In this document: one piece after another, positions 6,155 through 11,543 of the stretch | Layout: each line of letters starts with the position of its first letter | How positions within the stretch are numbered: position 1 is the stretch's first letter | DNA from: Deltaproteobacteria bacterium | GTDB taxonomy: Bacteria; Desulfobacterota; Anaeroferrophillalia; Anaeroferrophillales; Tharpellaceae | Direction of reading: 5' to 3' | Length of the DNA: 11,543 nucleotides | Assembly: GCA_013153415.1 (NCBI GenBank) | Contig: JAADEO010000079.1 | Span: 1-11,543 of the forward strand | Program-made: the position numbers and the translations under genes | The notes under the pieces: generated by a model | What the model was told of the DNA's origin: nothing | The model's input: the letters and a program-made list of their open reading frames with translations, nothing else | Database searches by the model: none

Positions 6155-6931
6155 TTATCCGCTGTAACCTTTGGCACTCTCTTTATTGACCTCGTCGAGA
6201 TCAACGATAATCTTCTGCTGGGCCTCATACTGACGAGCCACCTCGATCATATTGACCATCTCTTCCAGAACGTTGACGTTGGAAAGCTCCCTGACGCCCT
6301 GAAAAACCTCAACCTCGGCCGGCCGGGGCGGCCCGGAAGACCGGGTCTCGAGAAAACCGGCGGCCCCCAGTTTCTCCAGGCCCTGGAGGTCATCAAAGGT
6401 CACCAGACGCAGACTGCCGACCGGCTGACCGTCGACTACGATATCGCCCATTTTCCCGAATTTTATATCGCTGGACCCGCCGGGGTTGTCTCCGGCCAGG
6501 CGCAAAGGCTGGTTCTCTTCGCCGGCCGCCATCACCTTGTCGCCGTTGGCCGCGACCAGCTCACGTTGCTCATTGAGACGAAAATGGCCATCCCGGGTAT
6601 AGTAGAGCTGGCCGTCAGCTGCCCTCTGAAGAACGAAAAAACCTTCTCCGGAAAGAGCGATATCAAGCGGGTTGCCGGTATCCTGCATGGCTCCCTCGTG
6701 AAAATCGATCCAGTTGCCGGCGTGTACCACGAAAGCATTGTGCTCATTTGCCTTGGGGGCCTCTCCCGGAGACGGACTGCTGCCGCTGACCTGATCGTAG
6801 ACCGTAGCGAACAGGGGAACATCGCGCCGGAACCCGCCGCTGTTGATATTGGCCAGGTTGTTGGCGCAAATCTCCTGGCGTCGGTCATTGGCCAAGGCGC
6901 CGCTCAAAGCGGTATAAATTTCATGATTCAT
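6155..6931 (-). CDS. flgF: Flagellar proximal rod protein FlgF
   Basis: FlgF is a rod protein between the proximal rod and FlgG, exported by the flagellar type III system. From ATG 6931 the protein is 258 aa, starting MNHEIYTALSGALANDRRQE and continuing with the rod signature ANNLANINSGGFRRD. It has the PLDIALSGEGFFVLQR and YYTRDGHFRLNEQRELVAANG motifs and a C-terminal helix SNVNVLEEMVNMIEVARQYEAQQK. The frame stays open upstream to 7009, but those 26 residues include no family sequence and cover the expected sigma-54 transcript start, so 6931 is preferred. The ribosome-binding site is weak (AAAAGG about 12 bases away). It is the first gene of the flgF-flgG-flgA-flgH-flgI-flgJ series and is divergent from the metalloregulator gene. 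Confidence 0.94.
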   Translation of the reverse strand: MNHEIYTALSGALANDRRQEICANNLANINSGGFRRDVPLFATVYDQVSGSSPSPGEAPKANEHNAFVVHAGNWIDFHEGAMQDTGNPLDIALSGEGFFVLQRAADGQLYYTRDGHFRLNEQRELVAANGDKVMAAGEENQPLRLAGDNPGGSSDIKFGKMGDIVVDGQPVGSLRLVTFDDLQGLEKLGAAGFLETRSSGPPRPAEVEVFQGVRELSNVNVLEEMVNMIEVARQYEAQQKIIVDLDEVNKESAKGYSG

Positions 6932-7019
6932 GCAATCTCGCTTACCTTTTTGCCAGCTGGTTGCCCAGTCCGTAAACCAGGGAAAAACTTTCTGATTACA
7001 ATCATTCAACTAGCTAGGC

Positions 7020-7035
7020 AGCAACTTTTATACCA
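7020..7035 (-). promoter_or_regulatory. Sigma-54 (RpoN) promoter for the flgF operon
   Basis: On the minus strand TGGTATAAAAGTTGCT (7035-7020) matches the -24/-12 consensus TGGCAC-N5-TTGC-W. It has the invariant GG and GC exactly 10 bases apart, an intact TTGCT, and two mismatches of eleven. Transcription would begin near 7009, leaving a leader of about 78 bases before the flgF ATG at 6931. It lies in the divergent region beside flgF. The window also encodes a sigma-54 activator (8088-9479), so the arrangement is coherent. Confidence 0.7.
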
Positions 7036-7067
7036 CGCATTAGGGAGAGAAACGAGAGAGGAACTAT

Positions 7068-7096
7068 TTGACAAAGCGGAGGGATAAAGATATTTA
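7068..7096 (+). promoter_or_regulatory. Candidate sigma-70 promoter for the metalloregulator gene
   Basis: A perfect -35 hexamer TTGACA (7068-7073) is followed after 17 bases by TATTTA (7091-7096), a poor -10. It would start transcription near 7103, about 60 bases before the ATG at 7164. Spacing and the -35 are good; the -10 is the weak point. Confidence 0.35.
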
Positions 7097-7123
7097 ACTT
7101 ATGAGTGCCTAAGAAACTTAAGA
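7096..7123. promoter_or_regulatory. Direct repeat AACTTAWGA, possible operator
   Basis: AACTTATGA (7096-7104) recurs as AACTTAAGA (7115-7123), 19 bases apart start to start, with CTTA/TAAG inverted symmetry between them. The pair overlaps the expected transcript start of the DtxR/MntR-like gene. It also lies about 85-115 bases upstream of the predicted flgF start, where sigma-54 activators usually bind. It could be an operator for either regulator or chance in A+T-rich DNA. Confidence 0.3.
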
Positions 7124-7163
7124 TGAGATGAAAATCCCGGATCGGACAGGAAAGGATTACTTC

Positions 7164-7574
7164 ATGGAAAAGACCGACGAACGCGAAGAGCTGACCTCGA
7201 ACATGGAGGACTACCTTGAAGTAATCATGAATCTGCAGGAAGAGCAGAAGGTGGCCCGGGTTCGGGATGTGGCCCAGCGACTGAAGGTGAAGATGCCGAG
7301 CGTCACCGGGGCAATGAAAGGCCTGGCGGAAAAAGGATTGGTCAATTACGAGCGCTACAGCTACCTGACACTGACCGAAGCGGGCGAAAAAATCGCTCGT
7401 GAAATAGGCGAGCGTCACAAAACATTCTACAGTTTTCTGACGGATGTCCTGAAGCTCGATCAGAAAACCGCCGAACTCGACGCCTGCCGCCTGGAACACG
7501 CCACCAGCCGCAAAACCTTCGAACGACTGAAAGAGTTTACCAGCGCCTACATCGCGGCTGAAACCAGAGACTGA
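7164..7574 (+). CDS. DtxR/MntR-family metal-dependent transcriptional regulator
   Basis: This 136-aa protein has the two core domains of the family. The first is a winged helix (about 14-75: MEDYLEVIMNLQEE, then VARVRDVAQRLKVKMPSVTGAMKGLAEKGLVNYERY and LTLTEAGEKIA). The second is a helical metal-binding dimerisation domain containing GERHKTFYSFL and ACRLEHATS. It lacks the C-terminal SH3-like domain of DtxR, so its length resembles MntR. By alignment from memory, the ligand positions are D16, E19, H85, C108, E111 and H112: Asp where MntR has D8, but Cys where DtxR has C102. Iron and manganese are both plausible cofactors. ATG 7164 is chosen for its AGGAAAGGA seven bases upstream; an earlier in-frame ATG at 7128 has no such site. 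It is the only plus-strand gene and is divergent from flgF. Its targets are unknown. Confidence 0.88.
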   Translation: MEKTDEREELTSNMEDYLEVIMNLQEEQKVARVRDVAQRLKVKMPSVTGAMKGLAEKGLVNYERYSYLTLTEAGEKIAREIGERHKTFYSFLTDVLKLDQKTAELDACRLEHATSRKTFERLKEFTSAYIAAETRD

Positions 7575-7638
7575 CCCACTCCCTGACACTCGGCAACAGA
7601 ACTTGAAGCAACGGGATCGGAAACTTCGTGCTGCCGGC

Positions 7639-7965
7639 TCAGGAAATCACCTTGAGCCGGACTTCGCGGCCGACCAGATTGTCGAGTACCTGGCCTGACG
7701 GAACCAGCAGGGTCACCACCCGATCACCAGCCTTGTCAGCCACCTGGGTGGAACGCCGCGAGTTGCGCTGACCCCGGCGGTTGACACCGCTGTAGGGAAT
7801 CGGGGAAAAGCGCCGGCCCCGGGTCCGCCCTTTACGAACGTGGAGAATCCGTCCCCCGACCTCAACGACCCCCCGCACACTGGAGCCCGTATCACTCTGA
7901 ATCCTGTCACTCGGCATGATGGGTTGCAGAACAACCCCGGTAATCGGGTTCGCGTCGTCTATCAT
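7639..7965 (-). CDS. Hypothetical 108-aa Arg-rich protein
   Basis: I do not recognise this protein. ATG 7965 is preceded by AAGGTGAG six bases away, a strong site. The product has three parts. Residues 1-43 have alternating hydrophobic residues, suggesting beta-strands (ITGVVLQPIM, VRGVVEVGGRILHVR). Residues 44-72 form a very basic stretch with about ten Arg (RKGRTRGRRF, VNRRGQRNSRR). The hydrophobic tail VVTLLVPSGQVLDNLVGREVRLKVIS follows. There is no signal peptide, membrane segment or Cys. A small beta-barrel with a basic loop that binds nucleic acid or lipid would fit, but this is speculation. It lies 122 bases after the response regulator gene and converges with the metalloregulator gene. 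The frame extends to a GTG at 8100 that overlaps the regulator gene, with no good ribosome-binding site. Confidence 0.6.
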   Translation of the reverse strand: MIDDANPITGVVLQPIMPSDRIQSDTGSSVRGVVEVGGRILHVRKGRTRGRRFSPIPYSGVNRRGQRNSRRSTQVADKAGDRVVTLLVPSGQVLDNLVGREVRLKVIS

Positions 7966-7988
7966 GACAAACTCACCTTGGATAACGT

Positions 7989-8004
7989 TACAAACAATCT
8001 GCCA
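7989..8004 (-). promoter_or_regulatory. Weak sigma-54-like motif upstream of the hypothetical gene
   Basis: On the minus strand TGGCAGATTGTTTGTA (8004-7989) resembles TGGCAC-N5-TTGCA with correct spacing, but has GT instead of the nearly invariant GC at -12. A start about 12 bases downstream would leave a very short leader ahead of the ATG at 7965. It is a low-confidence candidate. The rest of the 122-base gap shows only small hairpins. Confidence 0.25.
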
Positions 8005-8087
8005 CACCTCCGGCTTCCCAGCTTTGGGAAATAGTGCTTCTTTATGGATTTCGGCAGGAATGGAAAATACTTGAGCAAAAAACCGGC

Positions 8088-9479
8088 TCAGCAGCCCCAC
8101 TCTTTAAGCCGATACTCTATCTTACGCACACTGATCCCCAATTCACGAGCCGCCTGCGCCTTGCTGGGACAACGCTTAAGTGCTGCCAGAATCATCTCTT
8201 TTTCCATCTCCCGGATCGTCAATCCGGCAAAATGATCCCTTTCGCGACAATTCCGGTTCCCATCCGGCCGGCCACGACCTGCTTCCTTCCTGCTCTCCAC
8301 GAGATAGTCCGGCAGGTCATCGACCTGTACCGGCCGATCTTTGGCATAGATAACCGCCCTTTCGACCACATTTTCGAGTTCCCGGACATTGCCGGGCCAA
8401 TTGTAGGCTTCGAGTCGGCGCATCGCCTCCCGCTCGGGATAGAGCGGAGGCCGCTGCTCCCGGGCGGCGATCCGCTCACAGAAATACTTGACCAAGAGGG
8501 CAATATCCCCGGGACGTTCCCGCAAGGGCGGAAGGTTGAGCTGAACTACATTCAAACGATAGTAGAGGTCTTCCCGAAAACCGCCTTCCCTGACCGCAGC
8601 CCGAAGATCTTTGTTGGTGGCAGCCAGGACCCGGACATCGACAAAATGGGTCTTCTCGCCGCCGACCTGCTGGAATTCACCGGAAACCAGCACTCGCAGC
8701 AGCTTGGCCTGCACCGAAAGCGGCATATCGCCGATCTCATCCAGAAAAATCGTCCCGCCGTCAGCCAGGGCGAATTTTCCCGGCTTGTTGCGCACCGCCC
8801 CGGTAAAAGCGCCCTTGACATGCCCGAAGAGTTCACTTTCGAGCAGGCCTTCATGCAGGGCGGCGCAATTAATCGTGATCAGGGGCTTGTCGGCCCGATT
8901 GCTGAAACGGTGCAGGGCCCGGGCGACCAGCTCTTTCCCGGTCCCGGTTTCCCCTTCGATCAGAACCGTGGCCAGGGTCGGGGCGACATTGCGGATCGCC
9001 TGAAATATCTTCTCCATGGCCGGGCTGCGCCCGACGAAATCATGATCCGCGGTCTGCCGCTGGCGTACCACCTCCCGCAGAACCCGGTTCTCATCCAGTA
9101 ATTTCCGCTGCTTGCGCAAGCGCTCGATAATGATTTCCAGTTCATCGATATTGACCGGCTTGACCAGATAGTCGTCAGCCCCGGCCTTCATCGCCCGAAC
9201 CGCATCATCGACACTGCCCTGACCGGTAATCATCACCACTCCGATACCGGGGTTGGCATTTTTCACCCGTTCGAGCAGTTCGAGACCATCGATTTCCGGC
9301 ATTTTCAGATCGGTCAGCAACAAATCGACAGCTGCGCTCTCCAGATATTTCAAAACCTGCTCGGGCCGGGAAAAGCCCTCCGCCGCGTAGCCGTCGAGCC
9401 GCAACAGCTCCACCAGGCCCTCAACCACCCGGGGTTCATCATCGACCACGATAATCCTGAAATCAGGGGCTTTACTCAT
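8088..9479 (-). CDS. NtrC-family sigma-54-dependent response regulator (FleR/FlrC/FlgR type)
   Basis: This is a complete 463-aa activator with three domains. The receiver domain (about 7-125) has phosphoacceptor D57 in LLLTDLKMP, T85 and K107 (LVKP). The AAA+ domain (about 148-380) has Walker A GETGTGKE at 176-183, the sigma-54-contacting GAFTGA at 223-228, Walker B TIFLDE at 243-248, FREDLYYRLNV, and WPGNVRELENVVERAV. The Fis-type helix-turn-helix at the C-terminus (SKAQAARELGISVRKIEYRLKEWG) is intact, so it should bind enhancer DNA directly. It starts at ATG 9479 inside the last codons of the kinase gene (8-base overlap), with GGAAAG upstream; an in-frame GTG at 9485 is an alternative. Its likely target is the sigma-54 promoter of flgF. 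The flagellar role is inferred from context; domain identification is certain. Confidence 0.96.
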   Translation of the reverse strand: MSKAPDFRIIVVDDEPRVVEGLVELLRLDGYAAEGFSRPEQVLKYLESAAVDLLLTDLKMPEIDGLELLERVKNANPGIGVVMITGQGSVDDAVRAMKAGADDYLVKPVNIDELEIIIERLRKQRKLLDENRVLREVVRQRQTADHDFVGRSPAMEKIFQAIRNVAPTLATVLIEGETGTGKELVARALHRFSNRADKPLITINCAALHEGLLESELFGHVKGAFTGAVRNKPGKFALADGGTIFLDEIGDMPLSVQAKLLRVLVSGEFQQVGGEKTHFVDVRVLAATNKDLRAAVREGGFREDLYYRLNVVQLNLPPLRERPGDIALLVKYFCERIAAREQRPPLYPEREAMRRLEAYNWPGNVRELENVVERAVIYAKDRPVQVDDLPDYLVESRKEAGRGRPDGNRNCRERDHFAGLTIREMEKEMILAALKRCPSKAQAARELGISVRKIEYRLKEWGC

Positions 9480-10563
9480 ATCCACTTTCCAAACGGGGCA
9501 GGGTCACAGTAAAAACGGTTCCGTTTTCATCACTGACAAAAGAGAGTTCACCATCATGGGCCCGGATGATATCCCGACACAGATGCAGACCGATACCGGT
9601 GCCGAAGCTTTTGGTCGTATAGAACAGGTCGAAAATCTTCGCCTGCCGGGCAAAGGGAATCCCAGGACCGTTATCGCTGACAACCACCTCGATCCGGTCA
9701 TCTCCGGAACGACCGCTGATCCGGATCTCGGCTCCGGCCGTTTCCGCCTCGATCAACGCCTCGATAGCATTCTTGACCAAGTTCAGGAAAGCCTGCTGCA
9801 ACTTGCCGGCATCAGCCCGTAATAAGGCCGGCGAATCACCGAATTCGAGCCTGAGCGCGATTCCGGCTTCCCGGGCCTCCTCCTGCACAAGCTCGACCAC
9901 TTTGCGCACCTCGGCGAAGACATCGCACTCCTGCAGGTCGAGGCGGCGGCTTTTCTGGATCTTGAGAAAATCGGCCGCCAGGCAGTTGAGCCGGCGGCTC
10001 TCCTGGCGCACCACCTCCACCACCTTGAGAAATGGTTCGCCCGTGGCGGCCGGCAGACGGGATGCCATCCGCTGCAGCAGGCCCATCTGGATCTCGATCG
10101 AGTTCAGGGGGTTGCGAATCTCATGCGTCAGCTCGGCGCTGTATTCCCCCATCGCCGCCAGGCCCTGCAGACGGGAGATCTCGGCAAACTGGTCGGCGCC
10201 TTCAGTTTTATCAACACAGATGGCAAGCAGGTACTCGACCTGCCCCCCGGCCCCCCGGCAGGGAAAATTGGCCAGGGCGTAAACATGGTTGCGGCCATCG
10301 GTATCGAGCAGGGTGAAGGTCGAATGCACCGCCCGGCCGGTGGCGAAAACCTGTTTCAGGGAACAGAATGGACAGGGGCGATGGTTTTCAAAAAGGGCCT
10401 GATAACAGAGCCGGCCAACTGACCGGACTGCGGCCAGGGAAAACTTCTCCAGAGCGGCCGGGTTCATGTAGACCAAATGCAGACCGGGATTGACGACCCA
10501 GACCGGATCGTTGAAAGCCTCCAGGAATGAGCGAAAATGATGGGATGTGAAAAACTCTGCCAT
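9472..10563 (-). CDS. Soluble PAS-domain sensor histidine kinase (FleS/FlrB/FlgS type)
   Basis: This 363-aa kinase has no transmembrane segment or signal peptide, so it senses a cytoplasmic cue. An N-terminal PAS domain (about 8-122) begins FRSFLEAFNDPVWVVNPGL and contains an unusual Cys cluster, C53 and C64-P-F-C67. The dimerisation/phosphoacceptor domain follows, with H147 in ELTHEIRNPLNSI. The ATP-binding domain has N-box NLVKNAIEAL (N265), G1 box DNGPGIP (297-303) and G2 box GTGIGLHL (321-328). It overlaps the downstream response regulator gene, so the two are almost certainly a cognate pair. The start at 10563 has only a weak site (GGCGGTAAG). It follows the terminator after cheY by only about 20 bases, so it either depends on readthrough or has a promoter within cheY. 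FlgS of epsilonproteobacteria and FleS/FlrB are functional analogues with similar layout. Confidence 0.94.
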   Translation of the reverse strand: MAEFFTSHHFRSFLEAFNDPVWVVNPGLHLVYMNPAALEKFSLAAVRSVGRLCYQALFENHRPCPFCSLKQVFATGRAVHSTFTLLDTDGRNHVYALANFPCRGAGGQVEYLLAICVDKTEGADQFAEISRLQGLAAMGEYSAELTHEIRNPLNSIEIQMGLLQRMASRLPAATGEPFLKVVEVVRQESRRLNCLAADFLKIQKSRRLDLQECDVFAEVRKVVELVQEEAREAGIALRLEFGDSPALLRADAGKLQQAFLNLVKNAIEALIEAETAGAEIRISGRSGDDRIEVVVSDNGPGIPFARQAKIFDLFYTTKSFGTGIGLHLCRDIIRAHDGELSFVSDENGTVFTVTLPRLESGYE

Positions 10564-10581
10564 AGCTTACCGCCGGGAAAC

Positions 10582-10631
10582 AAAAAAGGTGGGAACCGAC
10601 GGCTGTTTTTCCACCCCGGTTCTCACCTTTT
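10582..10631 (-). terminator. Strong intrinsic terminator after cheY
   Basis: On the minus strand AAAAGGTGAGAACCG (10631-10617) pairs with CGGTTCCCACCTTTT (10598-10584), a 15-base stem with a single A-C mismatch and an 18-base loop. It is followed by more T (T6 in total at 10587-10582). The same stem on the plus strand is closed by a G-U pair and has T4, so it may be bidirectional, although no plus-strand gene approaches it. It separates fliA-cheY from the kinase gene. Confidence 0.8.
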
Positions 10632-10658
10632 CAAATGATTCATCCAACCAGTCGGAGA

Positions 10659-11036
10659 TCAGTCGCCAAAAATCTTTTCCAGCTTCTCCTGCATGGTTTC
10701 GGCCGTGAAAGGCTTGATGATATAGTTGCTGACCCCGGCCTTGACCGCTTCGATGATATTCTCTTTCAGGGCTTCAGCGGTTACCATCAGAACCGGAATA
10801 TCCTTGAGGTTCTCATCGCTGCGGATATTTTTCAGTAACTCCAGGCCCGACATCTTGGGCATATTCCAATCGGTTATTACCAGGTCGAAAGGCTCGGCCT
10901 GCAATTTCGGCCAAGCCGTGGCCCCGTCATCCGCCTCCTGGACATTATTGAGCCCCAGCTGGCGCAGGATGTTCTTGATAATCCGTCGCATGGTTGAAAA
11001 ATCATCGACAACCAGAATTTTCATATTCTTATCCAT
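10659..11036 (-). CDS. cheY: Chemotaxis response regulator CheY
   Basis: CheY is a single-domain receiver that, when phosphorylated by CheA, binds the flagellar switch (FliM) and changes rotation. The 125-aa protein is the family length (E. coli 129) and has every key residue: acidic pair D11/D12 (ILVVDDFSTMRRIIKNIL), phosphoacceptor D56 in VITDWNMPKMSG, T86 in VLMVTAEA, and K108 in YIIKPF. The DWNMP motif is typical of CheY rather than of other single-domain receivers. The ATG at 11036 has GAGGGAAGG upstream with good spacing; the internal ATG at codon 5 is less likely. It lies 115 bases after fliA, an association seen in several flagellar clusters. No cheA or cheZ is in the window, so its kinase must be encoded elsewhere. 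Confidence 0.95.
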   Translation of the reverse strand: MDKNMKILVVDDFSTMRRIIKNILRQLGLNNVQEADDGATAWPKLQAEPFDLVITDWNMPKMSGLELLKNIRSDENLKDIPVLMVTAEALKENIIEAVKAGVSNYIIKPFTAETMQEKLEKIFGD

Positions 11037-11151
11037 GGAAACCTTCCCTCGATCCCGGTAAACCCTTGATAAACCAGCTAGAAATCAAATATTGTGTAAA
11101 AACAGGTTGGCATTGCAAGGACTGCAGATAGAAGCCCGCGAAACCCGCAAA

Positions 11152-11543
11152 TTATTCATGTTTTTTAACCGATTTTTTCTGGTGGCGCAAGGATTTTATT
11201 TTATTACGCAGACGAATGATGGCCTGGGTCCGCATCTGGCAGACCCGCGATTCGCTGACTTCGAGCACCAGGCCGATCTCCTTGAGATTCATTTCCTCGA
11301 AGTAGTACAGATGGAGTACCAGACGGTCGCGATCCTTGAGAGCATCGATCGCAGCCGCTAGTTCCTCCTGCAGCTCGCGTTCCCGGCAGAGGGCGAAAGG
11401 ATCCTCATTCTCTACCAGAGCGAAAAGTTCCAGCGGGTCCCGGATATCTTCAGAACGGCCGCCGCCCAGATCCTCGAAATTGACCAGGGAGATCCCCCGG
11501 GCCCGGCTCAGCAGGCGGTGAAATTCATCGAGGCTGAGATCCA
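11152..11543 (-). CDS. fliA: Flagellar sigma-28 factor FliA, C-terminal part (5' end outside window)
   Basis: FliA directs RNA polymerase to late flagellar and chemotaxis promoters. The window holds the last 129 residues or so, roughly half of a typical 240-250-aa protein. They cover region 3 (DLSLDEFHRLLSRARGISL, then the variable acidic linker ending PLELFALVENEDP) and region 4 (ELAAAIDALKDRDRLVLHLYYFEEMNLKEIGLVLEVSESRVCQ, then MRTQAIIRLRNKI). The LKEIG and SESRV blocks form the helix-turn-helix that reads the -35 element. A lysine-rich tail ends KKSVKKHE before TAA. Its promoter sequence (1943-1969) and its anti-sigma partner FlgM (1582-1902) are both in this window. The 115-base gap to cheY is A+T-rich and shows no clear promoter or terminator. 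Confidence 0.95.
   Translation of the reverse strand, partial: DLSLDEFHRLLSRARGISLVNFEDLGGGRSEDIRDPLELFALVENEDPFALCRERELQEELAAAIDALKDRDRLVLHLYYFEEMNLKEIGLVLEVSESRVCQMRTQAIIRLRNKIKSLRHQKKSVKKHE

Noticed and set aside
6950..6966. A second sigma-54-like motif (minus strand GGGCAACCAGCTGGCA) close to flgF.
   Set aside because: Its start site would fall at about 6940, downstream of the likely ribosome-binding site, and it matches less well than 7020-7035.
6932..7009. N-terminal extension of flgF to an ATG at 7009.
   Set aside because: The 26 extra residues have no rod-protein character, the family start MNHEIYTAL is at 6931, and the extension would begin at or upstream of the predicted transcript start.
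7575..7638. Possible terminator between the convergent metalloregulator and hypothetical genes.
   Set aside because: Only a four-base GAAG/CTTC pairing is visible, without a T tract.
7966..8100. Longer version of the hypothetical gene from a GTG at 8100.
   Set aside because: It overlaps the response regulator gene and lacks a good ribosome-binding site, whereas ATG 7965 has AAGGTGAG at ideal spacing.
8034..9101. Long plus-strand open frame of 355 codons opposite the response regulator gene.
   Set aside because: It is antisense to an intact NtrC-family protein with all catalytic motifs and has no recognisable domain or ribosome-binding site.
1..11543. CRISPR arrays, tRNA or rRNA genes, insertion sequences with transposase.
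   Set aside because: No regularly spaced repeats, cloverleaf-type sequences or transposase-like frames were found; the only mobile-type feature is the short non-coding palindrome at 5208-5334.

Overview
The window is a section of a flagellar gene cluster from a Gram-negative bacterium, most likely a deltaproteobacterium of the Desulfuromonadales/Geobacter type. That placement is an inference from several features: L- and P-ring genes (flgH, flgI) indicate an outer membrane, FlgJ is reduced to its rod-binding domain, sigma-54 and sigma-28 promoter motifs occur together with a PAS kinase and an NtrC-type regulator, and the style of the intergenic repeat fits. No 16S or other phylogenetic marker is present. 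Almost everything is on the minus strand, so transcription runs from high to low coordinates. The only convincing plus-strand gene is a DtxR/MntR-type metalloregulator.

Layout in the direction of transcription. (1) 11543-10659: the C-terminal half of the flagellar sigma factor fliA, then cheY, ending in a strong intrinsic terminator. (2) 10563-8088: a soluble PAS histidine kinase overlapping an NtrC-family response regulator (FleS/FleR, FlrB/FlrC or FlgS/FlgR type). (3) 7965-7639: an unrecognised Arg-rich 108-aa protein. (4) 7164-7574 (+): the DtxR/MntR-like regulator, convergent with the small gene and divergent from flgF. (5) 7035-7020: a well-spaced sigma-54 promoter motif, followed by flgF, flgG, a 127-bp palindromic repeat, flgA, flgH, flgI, a possible 28-codon ORF, and flgJ. 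(6) 1969-1943: a near-perfect sigma-28 promoter, then flgM, tandem hairpins including a terminator, flgN, and the 5' two-thirds or so of flgK, which runs off the left edge.

The genes fit a flagellar hierarchy. The kinase/regulator pair probably activates sigma-54 transcription of the rod and ring operon (flgF to flgJ). Once the hook-basal body is complete, FlgM would be exported and FliA freed to transcribe flgM and the late genes. FlgN would chaperone the FlgK junction protein. CheY would act at the motor switch. The less ordinary features are the promoter arrangement, terminators placed inside gene series, the repeat joined to the flgG stop codon, the candidate small ORF between flgI and flgJ, a Cys-rich sensor domain in the kinase, and the metalloregulator sharing the flgF control region.
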